DNA from: an uncultured Alphaproteobacteria bacterium
GTDB lineage: Bacteria; Pseudomonadota; Alphaproteobacteria; Caulobacterales; Parvularculaceae
DNA length: 64,000 nt
Direction: 5' to 3'
Assembly: GCA_902826095.1 (NCBI GenBank)
Contig: CADEDN010000015.1
Location: 16,004 to 80,003, forward strand
Of the stretch, positions 15,253 through 23,374 are shown piece after piece. How positions within the stretch are numbered: position 1 is the stretch's first letter; each line of letters starts with the position of its first letter. The notes below the pieces were generated by a model that worked only from the letters and a program-made list of their open reading frames with translations, ran no database searches and was not told the DNA's origin. Both the position numbers and the translations under genes were made by a program.

Positions 15253-16554
15253 ATGCCATCTCTCATCGAAACAATTCAGGGCCACCTCACCTCACAGATC
15301 GTCGACAGCGCCGCCTCGCATCTCGGCGAGAATCCCTCGGCGATCACCAAGGCGATGGGCGGTCTGATCCCGACCATCCTCGCCGGCATGATCGGCAAGA
15401 CTGGCGACGAGGCCGGGCTCGGACGCATTCACGCCTCGATCACCGAAGCCGCGTCAGGCGGCATGCTCGACAAGCTCGGCGGCCTCATCTCCAGCGGCAA
15501 TCTGGCGCGCAATGACCCAAAGGACATGGCCGGCGCCTTCATCGGCCAGCTGTTCGGCGACAAGGTCGGCGGCATCTTGAATTTCATCACCTCCTTCGCC
15601 GGCCTGAAATCAGGTTCAGCGTCGTCGCTCCTCGGGCTTGCGGGCCCCTTGGTGATGGGCGCGCTCGGCAAGAAGGTGAAAGACAATCATCTCGACGCGT
15701 CCGGTCTGAAGCGCCTGCTCCTTGATGAAAGGAGCGCGATCGGCAAGGCGATGCCTTCCGAGCTTTCGGGCATTCTCGGTCTTGGAAACTGGGACGCGCC
15801 GAAGATCGCGGCGAAAGTCGAACATATCGCGCCGGCCGCGGCGACGATCGCCGCCGCCGCCAAGGCGCCGCGCGCGGCGCCGGCCTGGCTCTGGGCCGTC
15901 CCGGTCGCCCTCGGCGTCGGTCTTGTCGGCTGGATGATGACGCGCGGCGGCAAGGAAGAGCGGATCGCCGCGAACGAGCCGACGATCGTCGAATCGCCGG
16001 CCCCGGCCGTCGATGAGCCTGTCGTCGTCGCGGAAGCGCCGGCGGCTGAGACGCCCAACATCTATTCGGTCGAGCCGATCGCAGAGCCCGTCGCGGACGG
16101 CTTTGTGAAGACGATCAACGGCTTTGAACTGCGCGGCGCGACGGACGGCGTCGAATCGAAGCTGATTTCCTTCATCGATTCGAACAAGGAGCCCTGCACC
16201 GACGCTCCCTGCTGGTTCACCATGGATCGGCTGACCTTCAAGACCGGCTCGGCCGAACTCGACATGGAGAAGTCGCAGGCCCAGATCGAGAACATCCATC
16301 GCATCCTCGAAGCCTATCCGAACATCCAGCTGAAAATCGGCGGGTATACGGACAATACGGGATCGGATGAGATCAACAAGACGCTGTCGGAGGCGCGCGC
16401 CGAAGCGGTGGTCGCCGCCGTCGCCGCGCTCGGCGCCGACCCCGCCCGCATGGACGCGGAAGGCTACGGCCCGCTGCACCCGGTCGCCTCGAACGACACC
16501 GACGAAGGCCGCGCGCAGAATCGCCGGATCGACGTCCGCGTCCGTCAGAGATAG
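15253..16554 (+). CDS. DUF937 - transmembrane - OmpA-like protein
   Basis: A 433-residue protein with three parts. Residues 1 to about 150 resemble DUF937 (SLIETIQGHLTSQIVDSAA, then Gly-rich GLIPTILAGMIG repeats). An Ala-rich stretch leads to one transmembrane helix (WLWAVPVALGVGLVGWMM). A periplasmic Pro/Glu-rich linker precedes a C-terminal OmpA peptidoglycan-binding domain, with FKTGSAELD, IGGYTDNTGSDEINKTLSEARA and NRRIDVRV. The domain probably binds peptidoglycan from an inner-membrane anchor. The start at 15253 (MPSLIE) is the family-like one; the frame is open further upstream but poor. The 290-base upstream gap shows no gene. Confidence 0.85.
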   Translation: MPSLIETIQGHLTSQIVDSAASHLGENPSAITKAMGGLIPTILAGMIGKTGDEAGLGRIHASITEAASGGMLDKLGGLISSGNLARNDPKDMAGAFIGQLFGDKVGGILNFITSFAGLKSGSASSLLGLAGPLVMGALGKKVKDNHLDASGLKRLLLDERSAIGKAMPSELSGILGLGNWDAPKIAAKVEHIAPAAATIAAAAKAPRAAPAWLWAVPVALGVGLVGWMMTRGGKEERIAANEPTIVESPAPAVDEPVVVAEAPAAETPNIYSVEPIAEPVADGFVKTINGFELRGATDGVESKLISFIDSNKEPCTDAPCWFTMDRLTFKTGSAELDMEKSQAQIENIHRILEAYPNIQLKIGGYTDNTGSDEINKTLSEARAEAVVAAVAALGADPARMDAEGYGPLHPVASNDTDEGRAQNRRIDVRVRQR

Positions 16555-16555
16555 G

Positions 16556-16667
16556 TTTTAGGGATTAGGGATTAGGGATTAGGGACCGGCGCGAAAGCCC
16601 GGTCCCTTTTTCTTTGGCGGCCGGCGCCCCCTAATCCCAAATCCCTAGTCCCTAGTCCCTAATCCCT
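16556..16667. repeat. Inverted TTAGGGA-type tandem repeat array
   Basis: Positions 16556-16585 hold four near-perfect 7-base units of TTAGGGA. Positions 16628-16667 hold about five to six units of the complementary TCCCTAA, with variants such as TCCCTAG and TCCCAAA. The arms face each other around a terminator hairpin and could form one long hairpin. The unit resembles telomere repeats but sits in an ordinary chromosomal gap between the OmpA protein and the histidine phosphatase. Confidence 0.9.
16581..16611 (+). terminator. Rho-independent terminator after the OmpA-like gene
   Basis: The stem AGGGACCGG / CCGGTCCCT with a nine-base loop is followed by a T-rich tail (TTTTTCTTT). It lies inside the TTAGGGA inverted array, and the last repeat unit of the left arm forms part of the stem. 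Confidence 0.8.
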
Positions 16668-16680
16668 CTATGTTGCGGCC

Positions 16681-17310
16681 ATGCGGGGCTTGTTGCGTCA
16701 CTACCGAATGCCGGGCGGGCGCGTGCGATTGCGGCACGAGATCTTTTTCGTCCGCCACGGCGAAACCGACTGGAACGCCGAAAGGCGCTACCAGGGCCAT
16801 GCCGACACGCCCCTGAACGACAAGGGCCGCGCGCAGGCGGCGCGCAACGGCGCGGCGCTGAAGCAAGTCCTTGAACGGATGAAGGGCGTCTCATTCGTCA
16901 CGAGCCCGCTCGCGCGCGCGAGCCAGACGCTTGAAATCATGCGCGAGGCGATGGGACTGCCGCGCCGCCGCTACGCGATCGACGACCGGCTGATCGAGAT
17001 TGACCTTGGCGCGTGGAACGGCCGCACCCATGACGAAATCGCCGCCGAAGACCCCGGCGTCCATGAGCGGCGCGAAGCGGAAAAATGGGATTTTGTCGTT
17101 CCAGGCGGCGAGAGCTACGCCGCCGCCGCGCGCCGCGTCCGCGACTTCCTGGTGACGATCGACCGTCCCGCCGTCATCGTCGGCCATGGCGCGTCAGGGC
17201 GGATTTTGCGCGGTTACCTCCTCGGGCTGAAGCCCAAACAGGTCCCGCACCTCGATTCGCCGCAAGATGTCGTGTTCAGGATTTCGCGGGGGCGGGAAGT
17301 CGCGCTGTAG
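16681..17310 (+). CDS. Histidine phosphatase (phosphoglycerate mutase-like) family protein
   Basis: A 209-residue branch-1 histidine phosphatase. The catalytic RHGETDWN is near residue 25, YQGHADTPLNDKG follows, and the second catalytic His is in IVGHGASGRILRG near the C-terminus. The family includes phosphoglycerate mutases, cobalamin and general phosphatases; the substrate is not decidable. The protein is cytosolic. The start could also be the downstream MPGGRVRL. It follows the TTAGGGA repeat array by 13 bases. Confidence 0.85.
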   Translation: MRGLLRHYRMPGGRVRLRHEIFFVRHGETDWNAERRYQGHADTPLNDKGRAQAARNGAALKQVLERMKGVSFVTSPLARASQTLEIMREAMGLPRRRYAIDDRLIEIDLGAWNGRTHDEIAAEDPGVHERREAEKWDFVVPGGESYAAAARRVRDFLVTIDRPAVIVGHGASGRILRGYLLGLKPKQVPHLDSPQDVVFRISRGREVAL

Positions 17311-17332
17311 GCGCCGCGCCGCGCCCGCATGG

Positions 17333-18790
17333 TCAATAATAGGACAAGATTTGCAGGCCGGCCATGCCCGCCCAGGCCGCCACGATCGACCGTTCGTCCG
17401 GCATCGGATCGCGATTGGCGAGACCCCGGCATTGAACGATCGCGCGATTTTTGTCGACTTCGATCGTCTGGCGCCGCTCATAGGCGCCGCCCTCGACGCT
17501 CATCGAGAGACTCCAGATTGTGCAATCGCCGCGTGCGCAGGACCAATGATAGCTCGACACGCAATGCGAAAGTTCCGCGCTTTCGAGTTGCAACTCCTTG
17601 GCGCTTCGCAATTGGCGTATGGACCACAGGACGGTTTTTCCGCCGGCATTCCGTTCGGTCGCAAGACCATCGAATTCGGCCTTCTTGTAGGCCTCGCCCG
17701 ACATTTTGCCGACGCGCCCGAGCCGATCGTGCCACGCCGCCACCTGACCCATCAACGAATCGACGGTCCGCCCGTTCATCGACAATCTCGGCTGCGGCGG
17801 CGCCTCGCGGCGCCATCGCCCTGGCGCGACTTCAATCTCGTTCGGTTCAAATCGCTGATGGTGCAGATAATCGACGACAGGCCCGATCTGGCGGGGGTCG
17901 AGCATCGGATTGTCCGCGATGAATCTCAGCACCGTCAGCCAGAAGGCCTCGTTTTCAAAAGAGCGCCCCAGACGCGTCGCGATGAGCGCGCGAACAGCGT
18001 TCTCGCCGGCTCCGAGCGCGCGCATTTGGCCCCACCGGACGGCCTGCTCAACCGAGCAGTCGTCCGGAGCGCCGATAAAATGGTGCGCCATTTTCTTGGT
18101 GAAGGCGACCGGCAATTTGGCGGTTCGCAGATTGTAACCTCGCCCCAAATGCACATACCAATCGCGGTAACGCCAGCTCGCGCCGTCATTGCGAAGCCAC
18201 GCGGACTCCATGAATCGCGGCACGTCGCCGAATTTGTCGAACAGATGATGAGTAAGCTCGCCGAATTTGCGTTCCCGGTTTCTGCTCTTTGGTTTCCAAT
18301 CCGCGAGCGGTCGCAGCCATAGCGCCTTGCGGTCATGCAATTTTATCAAGCCCCTGACGAAGGGCGTGTCGCCGCGGCCCGCGACGGTCTGGAACGGCAA
18401 ATCGTCCACATCCGCGAGTGCGACCAGCATGCCCAGCAGGGATTTGCGCGCGTCCGCCGCTTCGTTGCTGGCTTCAATCTCCGCCGCCGCCAGTTTGTAA
18501 TTCGGGCGATCGACTTCGCCGGAAGAAAGATCGCCGAGGCAAACGGCTTCAAGGAACGCTTTCGGGTTCTTGTGAAGCCGGTTGTGCCTTTCGCGCTTTT
18601 CAGCGAGCGCCTCAAAGGTCCCGCGTTCCTCCTGAAGGTCCGCTTTCGATTTGTCGAAAGTCGCATCGAACCCGTTCGCCCGGCACCAGTCGAAATAGGC
18701 GCGCGGATGTGCGAACCTCATTTCGAGCATGTGTCGCCCGATCGGCTTTGGAATGGGGTCGGCGATCAAGGGATTGGGTCGGCGCGCCAT
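17333..18790 (-). CDS. PcfJ-domain protein
   Basis: A 485-residue protein starting MARRPNPLIADPIPKP. The C-terminal part has the PcfJ-like domain: ESAELSHCVSSYHWSC, then DCTIWSLSMS, TIEVDKNRAIVQCRGLANR. The N-terminal two thirds are helical and rich in Trp and charged residues, with no recognised domain. PcfJ was named from the Enterococcus pCF10 conjugation region, but chromosomal copies in alphaproteobacteria are unlinked to conjugation genes, as here. The function is unknown. The in-frame ATG at 18967 would add a low-complexity leader, so 18790 is chosen. Confidence 0.75.
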   Translation of the reverse strand: MARRPNPLIADPIPKPIGRHMLEMRFAHPRAYFDWCRANGFDATFDKSKADLQEERGTFEALAEKRERHNRLHKNPKAFLEAVCLGDLSSGEVDRPNYKLAAAEIEASNEAADARKSLLGMLVALADVDDLPFQTVAGRGDTPFVRGLIKLHDRKALWLRPLADWKPKSRNRERKFGELTHHLFDKFGDVPRFMESAWLRNDGASWRYRDWYVHLGRGYNLRTAKLPVAFTKKMAHHFIGAPDDCSVEQAVRWGQMRALGAGENAVRALIATRLGRSFENEAFWLTVLRFIADNPMLDPRQIGPVVDYLHHQRFEPNEIEVAPGRWRREAPPQPRLSMNGRTVDSLMGQVAAWHDRLGRVGKMSGEAYKKAEFDGLATERNAGGKTVLWSIRQLRSAKELQLESAELSHCVSSYHWSCARGDCTIWSLSMSVEGGAYERRQTIEVDKNRAIVQCRGLANRDPMPDERSIVAAWAGMAGLQILSYY

Positions 18791-19360
18791 GCGCCCGATG
18801 ATAGCGGCGCCCGATTTCGCTGGAAACAGGCGGCGGCGCGCGCGCCCTGCTTTGTCCGCTTGCTGGGTGAAATCGGCCCCGGGGCTCGCCCGCAAGGGCG
18901 CGCGCCCGTCCGGGCGGGCCCCGGGGGCGACCGCCGGATGCGGGCAGCCGGCCGGCTTCCCAACCAATCATTGGTAAACGGACGAATTCCCGGATGGCGC
19001 GAAATCGCGCTGAAAAATGCACGCAAATCGAGGCTTGAAGCGAGGTTGGCGGTCCCCATCTCGGCATTGATACGTTTGTCGGGGCGGCGCATCGCCGTTC
19101 CGGCGGCTCTTTGACAATCTGGATGGCCGCGCGGTTCGGGCGAATTCTGGCCGCGCGAGAGCGTGCACGGTTTGCGCGACGGCGCCGCTTCGACTGGCGC
19201 GCGACGATCGACCACGCGCGATGCGGCAGGAAACCGGACAATCCGCACAATACGGACAAACCCGCCAGGACCCGCATCAACAGCGGATGCGCGCAGACCA
19301 AGAGCGCGGCGATAATCCGGCTTTTACGGAACATCCGGCGCAAAGGCCCGAGCCGCGATC
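18791..19360. other. 570-base region without a convincing gene
   Basis: This gap is upstream of both the PcfJ gene and the 3' end of hisN. It is very GC-rich, with a strong GC palindrome near 18895-18930 (GGGCGCGCGCCC and GGGCGGGCCCCGGGGG). Reading frames across it are Arg/Pro/Ala-rich, as expected of chance frames in such DNA. One minus frame starting at 19334 opens with a hydrophobic stretch (ALLVCAHPLLMRVLAGL) but runs on into low complexity without a plausible stop, so I do not call it. Confidence 0.5.
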
Positions 19361-20173
19361 CTACACCGCCGCCAAGATCGCCAGCGCCGCCTTGTGCAGC
19401 GCGGGGCTCGCGCTCGCGACGACGCGGCCTCTGGCGTCCTCGCCGAGGGGTTCGCCCTTCCACCCGGTGATGATTCCGCCCGCGCCCTCGACGACAGGAA
19501 CAAGCGCCGAGTAATCGTGACGTTTGAGGCTCGATTCGACGACGAGATCGATCTCGCCGATCGCCAGCAATCCGTAGGCGTAGGCGTCGAGGCTGAAGCG
19601 CGCGACCTGGCACTTCGCGGCGATCGCGGCGAAGGCTTCGGCTTCATCGCCGGTGAAATAGGCCTCGCGCCGCGGATCGGTCGTCGACAGCCGCGCGCGT
19701 TTCAGGTCGGCGACGCCGCTCGCGCGGCACTCGCTTTCAATGCCGCGCCGGCGATAGGTCGCGCGCCCGGGAAGGCCGAGCCAGCGTTCATCCGAAAACG
19801 GCTGATCGATAAGGCCGAGCGTCGGCCTGCCGGCCTTTTCAAGTCCGATCAGCGTCGCCCAGGTGGCGACGCCGCAGACAAAGGCCCTCGTGCCGTCGAC
19901 CGGATCGATCACCCAGCGATAGTCGGCCTCGGCGCGTTCGGCGCCGAACTCCTCCCCGATGACGCCGTGGCGCGGATAGACCGCATTCACCATGCGCCGT
20001 ATCGCGCGTTCGGCTTCGCGATCGGCTTCGGTGACGGGATCAAACCAGATTCCCGCCTTGTTGGTGACTTCCCCGCCGGCGCGAAAGCGCGACATCGTCT
20101 CGGCGCGCGCCGCGTCAGCGAGGCGGCCGGCGAAAACGGAGAACTCCTTATAAAGATCGGCGTCGGCGGTCAT
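19361..20173 (-). CDS. hisN: Histidinol-phosphatase, inositol monophosphatase type
   Basis: A 270-residue member of the IMPase fold. Metal-binding motifs are visible: GEEFG, DPVDGTRAFVCG and the C-terminal HDYSALVPVVEGAGGIITGW. The replacement of the usual WD by HDYSALVPVVEGAGG is typical of HisN-type histidinol-phosphatases, which do the penultimate step of histidine synthesis. Assignment among IMPase relatives is by motif only, so inositol-phosphate activity is possible. Starts at 20173, 20185 and 20209 are all in frame and none has a clear ribosome binding site. Confidence 0.82.
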   Translation of the reverse strand: MTADADLYKEFSVFAGRLADAARAETMSRFRAGGEVTNKAGIWFDPVTEADREAERAIRRMVNAVYPRHGVIGEEFGAERAEADYRWVIDPVDGTRAFVCGVATWATLIGLEKAGRPTLGLIDQPFSDERWLGLPGRATYRRRGIESECRASGVADLKRARLSTTDPRREAYFTGDEAEAFAAIAAKCQVARFSLDAYAYGLLAIGEIDLVVESSLKRHDYSALVPVVEGAGGIITGWKGEPLGEDARGRVVASASPALHKAALAILAAV

Positions 20174-20224
20174 GACGCGGACCATGATGCCGCCGACGGA
20201 GAAATTCAACTGAAGAAAAGCGGT

Positions 20225-20608
20225 CTATTCGTCGCCCGACATCGCCTTGGCGAGATCGAGGAGGCGTCGGCGCGGCTCATCGTTCATCGTATAAAAGGCG
20301 CGAACGAGCGCGATCGTGTCCTTGTTCTGGAACGGGTCGTCCGGCGTCATCGGCGTATGGTCGCCGTTGTGCGCGCCGGAATAGACAGCGCCTTCAACGC
20401 CTTCGAAGAAATAGGAGACCGGCACGTCGAGCGCCTTGGCGAGCGTCCACAGGCGCGAGGCGGAAATCCGGTTGGCGCCGCTCTCATATTTCTGGATTTG
20501 CTGGAAGCGGATCGAGACGCTGTCCGCAAGCTTTTGCTGAGTCATGCCCAGCAGCCGCCGGCGCTGGCGCACGCGGTTTCCCACGTGCAGGTCAATTGGA
20601 TGGGCCAT
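20225..20608 (-). CDS. XRE-family transcriptional regulator
   Basis: A 127-residue protein with a helix-turn-helix at residues about 10-65: VGNRVRQRRRLLGMTQQKLA, then RFQQIQKYESGANRISASRLW. The segment is close to the alphaproteobacterial PraR-like regulators that start with HPIDLHVG. The C-terminal tail (LVRAFYTMNDEPRRRLLDLAKAM) is also family-typical. The start at 20608 has GGGAGAAAAGG upstream. It ends 51 bases before the hisN start in the same direction, so co-transcription is possible. Confidence 0.87.
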   Translation of the reverse strand: MAHPIDLHVGNRVRQRRRLLGMTQQKLADSVSIRFQQIQKYESGANRISASRLWTLAKALDVPVSYFFEGVEGAVYSGAHNGDHTPMTPDDPFQNKDTIALVRAFYTMNDEPRRRLLDLAKAMSGDE

Positions 20609-20679
20609 CGGCCTTTTCTCCCGTTGCAGCGCCTTCGGGCCCCACGCCCTTTGCGCCCCTGATGCGGGAGGAAATCGCA

Positions 20680-20817
20680 ATGTCCGTGCCAGTGAGTTGT
20701 CGGCCGATCGGCCTCGCGGCGCGCCGGAATCGGCGGAATTGCTGGCGCACGCTGGCCCTTCGCGGCGTTAACGACGCCGGATCGTTCCGAATCCGGACAA
20801 AGTCGCGCCGATCCTGA
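20680..20817 (+). CDS. Possible small Arg-rich protein, 45 aa
   Basis: An ATG at 20680 with a strong GGGAGG site about eight bases upstream opens a 45-residue ORF beginning MSVPVSCRPIGLAARR. It contains about twelve Arg residues and ends one base before the convergent GT4 stop. High Arg content is also what chance frames look like in this GC-rich DNA, so the ribosome binding site is the main support. No family is recognised. Confidence 0.3.
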   Translation: MSVPVSCRPIGLAARRNRRNCWRTLALRGVNDAGSFRIRTKSRRS

Positions 20818-21891
20818 TCAGTCGATCATCTTCGCCGAGCGCAGCCAGAAATCCTCGTCGAAGCCCGGCATTTCGAGATTGGCGATGAATTGCCGCGAGG
20901 CGGCGTCCCAGGAGAAATTCTCCGCCCATTTGCGGCACGCCGCGGGATCGCGCTTTTTCCACGCATCGAGGCAAGCCTGCCGCAAATCCTCGCTCATCGC
21001 GCCGCAGCCGTCGGGGGCGCCGTCAAGGATTTCGAGCGGGCCGCGGACCGGATAAGCGGCGACCGGCACGCCGCAGGCGAGCGCCTCGACGTTAACGAGG
21101 CCGAACGTGTCAGTGCGCGAGGGGAAGACGAAAACGTCCGATCCCTGATAGTATTTCGTCAGCTCCTCGCCGAATTTCGGCCCGACGAAAACAGCGTCCT
21201 TGAACCGCGCGGTCAGATCTTCCATCTGCGGCCCGTCGCCGACGATCAGCTTCGTGCCGGGCAGATCGAGCTTCAGGAAATCCTCGATGCTTTTCTCAAC
21301 GGCGAGGCGGCCGACATAAAGAAAGATCGGGCGCGGAAATTGGTCGAGAAACGACCGGTCGCCGGGGACGAACTGCTTTAGATCGACGCCGCGGGCCCAG
21401 AGCTTCATGTCGACGAAGCCGCGTTCGCGGAGCTCGTCCATCAGGCCCGGCGTCGCCACCATCATGGTTTCGCCGTCCTTGTGGAAGTCCTTGAGCACCG
21501 CATAGCCCCAGGAAATCGGCACCGCCCAGCGCTCATGCGCGTATTCCGGAAACCGCGTGTGAAAACTGGTGGTGAACGGATAATCGCGGCGTTTGCAGAA
21601 CCGGCGCACGGCGCGGCCGATCGGCCCTTCCGTCGCGATATGAACCGCGTCCGGTTTGAAGTCGTTGATGATCTTGGCGACGCGCCGGTTCGGCAGCAGC
21701 GACAGGCGGATTTCCGGATAGGACGGCAGCGGCACCGACTTGAACTCGTTCGGCGTGATGTAGCGAACCTGATTGCCGAAACTCGTTAGTATGTCGCCGA
21801 GCGTTTCAAGCGTCCGCACGACGCCATTGAGTTGCGGCTTCCAGGCGTCGGTCGCGATCACGACCTTAAGGCCGGCCTCGGTGTTGGGCAT
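20818..21891 (-). CDS. Glycosyltransferase family 4 protein
   Basis: A 357-residue GT-B glycosyltransferase. The N-terminal acceptor half has IATDAWKPQLNGVVRTLETLG and DAVHIATEGPIGRAVRR. The C-terminal nucleotide-sugar half has FLYVGRLAVEKSIEDFLK, VGDGP, and DTFGLVNVEALACGVPVAAY. The pattern is like GDP-mannose-dependent alpha-mannosyltransferases and SqdX-type enzymes; donor and acceptor are not decidable. The start at 21891 (MPNTEAG) gives the usual length. The frame is open to 22149, but the extension is atypical. The upstream 357-base gap carries hairpins and a plus-strand sRNA candidate. Confidence 0.85.
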   Translation of the reverse strand: MPNTEAGLKVVIATDAWKPQLNGVVRTLETLGDILTSFGNQVRYITPNEFKSVPLPSYPEIRLSLLPNRRVAKIINDFKPDAVHIATEGPIGRAVRRFCKRRDYPFTTSFHTRFPEYAHERWAVPISWGYAVLKDFHKDGETMMVATPGLMDELRERGFVDMKLWARGVDLKQFVPGDRSFLDQFPRPIFLYVGRLAVEKSIEDFLKLDLPGTKLIVGDGPQMEDLTARFKDAVFVGPKFGEELTKYYQGSDVFVFPSRTDTFGLVNVEALACGVPVAAYPVRGPLEILDGAPDGCGAMSEDLRQACLDAWKKRDPAACRKWAENFSWDAASRQFIANLEMPGFDEDFWLRSAKMID

Positions 21892-22093
21892 CGCGAAGCG
21901 CTGCTTTGGCCGCGTCAGCCGGCCGACGCCGGAGCTGAGCCGCCTCAATGCGCCCTTGCGAGGCTGTTCCGCGACCGCCGCGCTGCCTGCTTGTTCGTCC
22001 GATTTCAACGGTTTGCTCCCAAAGCCCCTCGCCAACGAGTAGTCGGTAGGAACCAAGGCCGCAACTCCGGCGCGAAAGCCCCCGTGTCGTTTT

Positions 22094-22118
22094 GCGCCGC
22101 ACAAAAATATTGCGGCGC
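22094..22118. other. Strong hairpin upstream of the GT4 gene
   Basis: An eight-base perfect stem GCGCCGCA / TGCGGCGC encloses an A/T-rich loop (CAAAAATAT). It lies between the GT4 start at 21891 and the sRNA candidate at 22140. It could belong to the 5' leader of the GT4 transcript or be an operator-like palindrome. There is no T-run on either side, so it is not an obvious terminator. Confidence 0.5.
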
Positions 22119-22139
22119 AGCGAATTCCATGCGAGCTTT

Positions 22140-22228
22140 TGAGCCGCAACGTCTCCCTGACGTTGCCGCCCTAACGGGCGTTTCCTCCCAATAGACTTGG
22201 CCGCGGGCTTACCCCCGCGGCCCTTTTC
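22140..22228 (+). ncRNA. Candidate trans-acting sRNA, MmgR/suhB (alpha-r8)-like
   Basis: The plus strand reads as a compact sRNA. A hairpin CAACGTC/GACGTTG with loop TCCCT spans 22147-22165. A short CGCCC/GGGCG hairpin spans 22167-22180. A single-stranded stretch, TTTCCTCCCAATAGACTT, spans 22181-22198 and carries the anti-Shine-Dalgarno CCTCCC. A strong terminator GGCCGCGGG/CCCGCGGCC with CTTTT spans 22199-22227. The GGCGTTTCCTCCC..ACTTG core followed by a GC terminator is what I recall of the alphaproteobacterial MmgR/suhB family; this family match is from memory, while the structure is seen directly. The 5' end is estimated. No plus-strand gene ends here that would need the terminator. Confidence 0.6.
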
Positions 22229-22248
22229 CAACGGCGATGACCTCGGCG

Positions 22249-23151
22249 TTATTCGGCGGCCTGCGCCGGGCGCAGCGCCGTCGGCGGGACAAGCGCAAGA
22301 TCGCTCATCAGCGCTTCCAGACTGCGCTTCAGTGCCTCGAAACCGGCCGTCCGGGCGATCCGCTTTTCGTCGAGATAGATCGCGCGGTTGATTTCGATCT
22401 GCAGGACGTGAACGCCGTCATTGGGGCGGCCGTAGGCGGTCGCGACATGGCCGCCGGCATAGGGCGCATTCCGGGACACGAGATATCCGGCGCCCGCCAG
22501 CGCTTTTTCGACGATCGCCGGCGCTGCAGGCGTACAGGATGCGCCAAAGCGATCGCCGAGCACAAAATCAATCTGACGATCGCCCTCCCGGAAAGGCGCC
22601 CCGCCCGCCGACGGCATCGAATGACAGTCAATGACGACCGCGCAGCCGAATTTCGACAGCGACGCCTCAATGAGCCCGGCGAGCGCCTTGTGATAGGGGT
22701 CATAACAGGCGGCGAGCCGCCGCCGCGCTTCGAAGAATTTGAGCTTGCGGTCGTAAATATCCTGACCGTCCGCGACGATGCGGGGAATGACGCCAAGGCC
22801 GGCGCGCACGCGGTTCGAGCGCGTGTCGGCGCTCGCCGGCAAGGGATCGGCGAACATCCGCTGGTCGAGTTCATCGCGGGCGCGGTTAACATCGACCCAG
22901 GCGCGGGGGAAAAGCGCCCGAAGGAGCGGCGCGCCGAACGCCGGCGCCGCTTCGAACAAAAGATCGACATAGGAATCTTCGGACTGCCGCAGCGCATGCC
23001 GGTCGAGGCGGCTCATCCGCAGCAGCTCCGGCGGATAGCGCCGTCCGGAATGCGGCGAGGCGAAGATGAAGGGCGTCGACAGCCGGGCCGGCGCGACGAC
23101 TTCAATCGCCGGCAGCGGTTCGCTCTCGCCAATCTTCACGTCGAAGTCCAC
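22249..23151 (-). CDS. N-formylglutamate amidohydrolase family protein
   Basis: A 300-residue protein of the FGase family. Motifs include TPFIFASPHSGRRYPPELL near the N-terminus, SEDSYVDLLF, DVNRARDELD, VIDCHSMPSAGG with probable metal ligands, and the C-terminal VHVLQIEINRAIYLDE. Characterised members release formate from N-formylglutamate in histidine breakdown (hutG-type), but no hut genes are nearby, so the substrate is uncertain. The gene stands alone between cpdR (divergent) and the sRNA region. The ATG at 23151 fits the family length. Confidence 0.9.
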   Translation of the reverse strand: MDFDVKIGESEPLPAIEVVAPARLSTPFIFASPHSGRRYPPELLRMSRLDRHALRQSEDSYVDLLFEAAPAFGAPLLRALFPRAWVDVNRARDELDQRMFADPLPASADTRSNRVRAGLGVIPRIVADGQDIYDRKLKFFEARRRLAACYDPYHKALAGLIEASLSKFGCAVVIDCHSMPSAGGAPFREGDRQIDFVLGDRFGASCTPAAPAIVEKALAGAGYLVSRNAPYAGGHVATAYGRPNDGVHVLQIEINRAIYLDEKRIARTAGFEALKRSLEALMSDLALVPPTALRPAQAAE

Positions 23152-23374
23152 GATCGGGCCGCTCCCGCCTTTCCGTCATCGGTCCTGCCGGCGCATCGTA
23201 CATGCATAGCCCGGCGTTCGTTAAGATGTCTCGCGCATCAGCAAAAAAGCGCGGCGCCCATCTTGCTTTGCCGGAGGACAGGCGCGCTGGCGGGAACAAA
23301 AGCGCCGGTGAAGTCGGCTTCCCTACCCGCGCGGAATTGGTTAGAGCGTTCAACATCGATAAGGGCGTAGTCTG

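Noticed and set aside
18612..19613. 333-codon minus-strand ORF with a hydrophobic internal start at 19334
   Set aside because: It overlaps the 3' part of hisN and the 5' part of the PcfJ gene, and after the hydrophobic stretch it becomes Arg/Pro/Ala low complexity. Not supported as a gene.
19394..20662. 422-codon plus-strand ORF
   Set aside because: It lies opposite hisN and the XRE regulator; its composition is typical of antisense frames in GC-rich DNA.
22237..23370. 377-codon plus-strand ORF
   Set aside because: It is antisense to the N-formylglutamate amidohydrolase gene, which has the family motifs.
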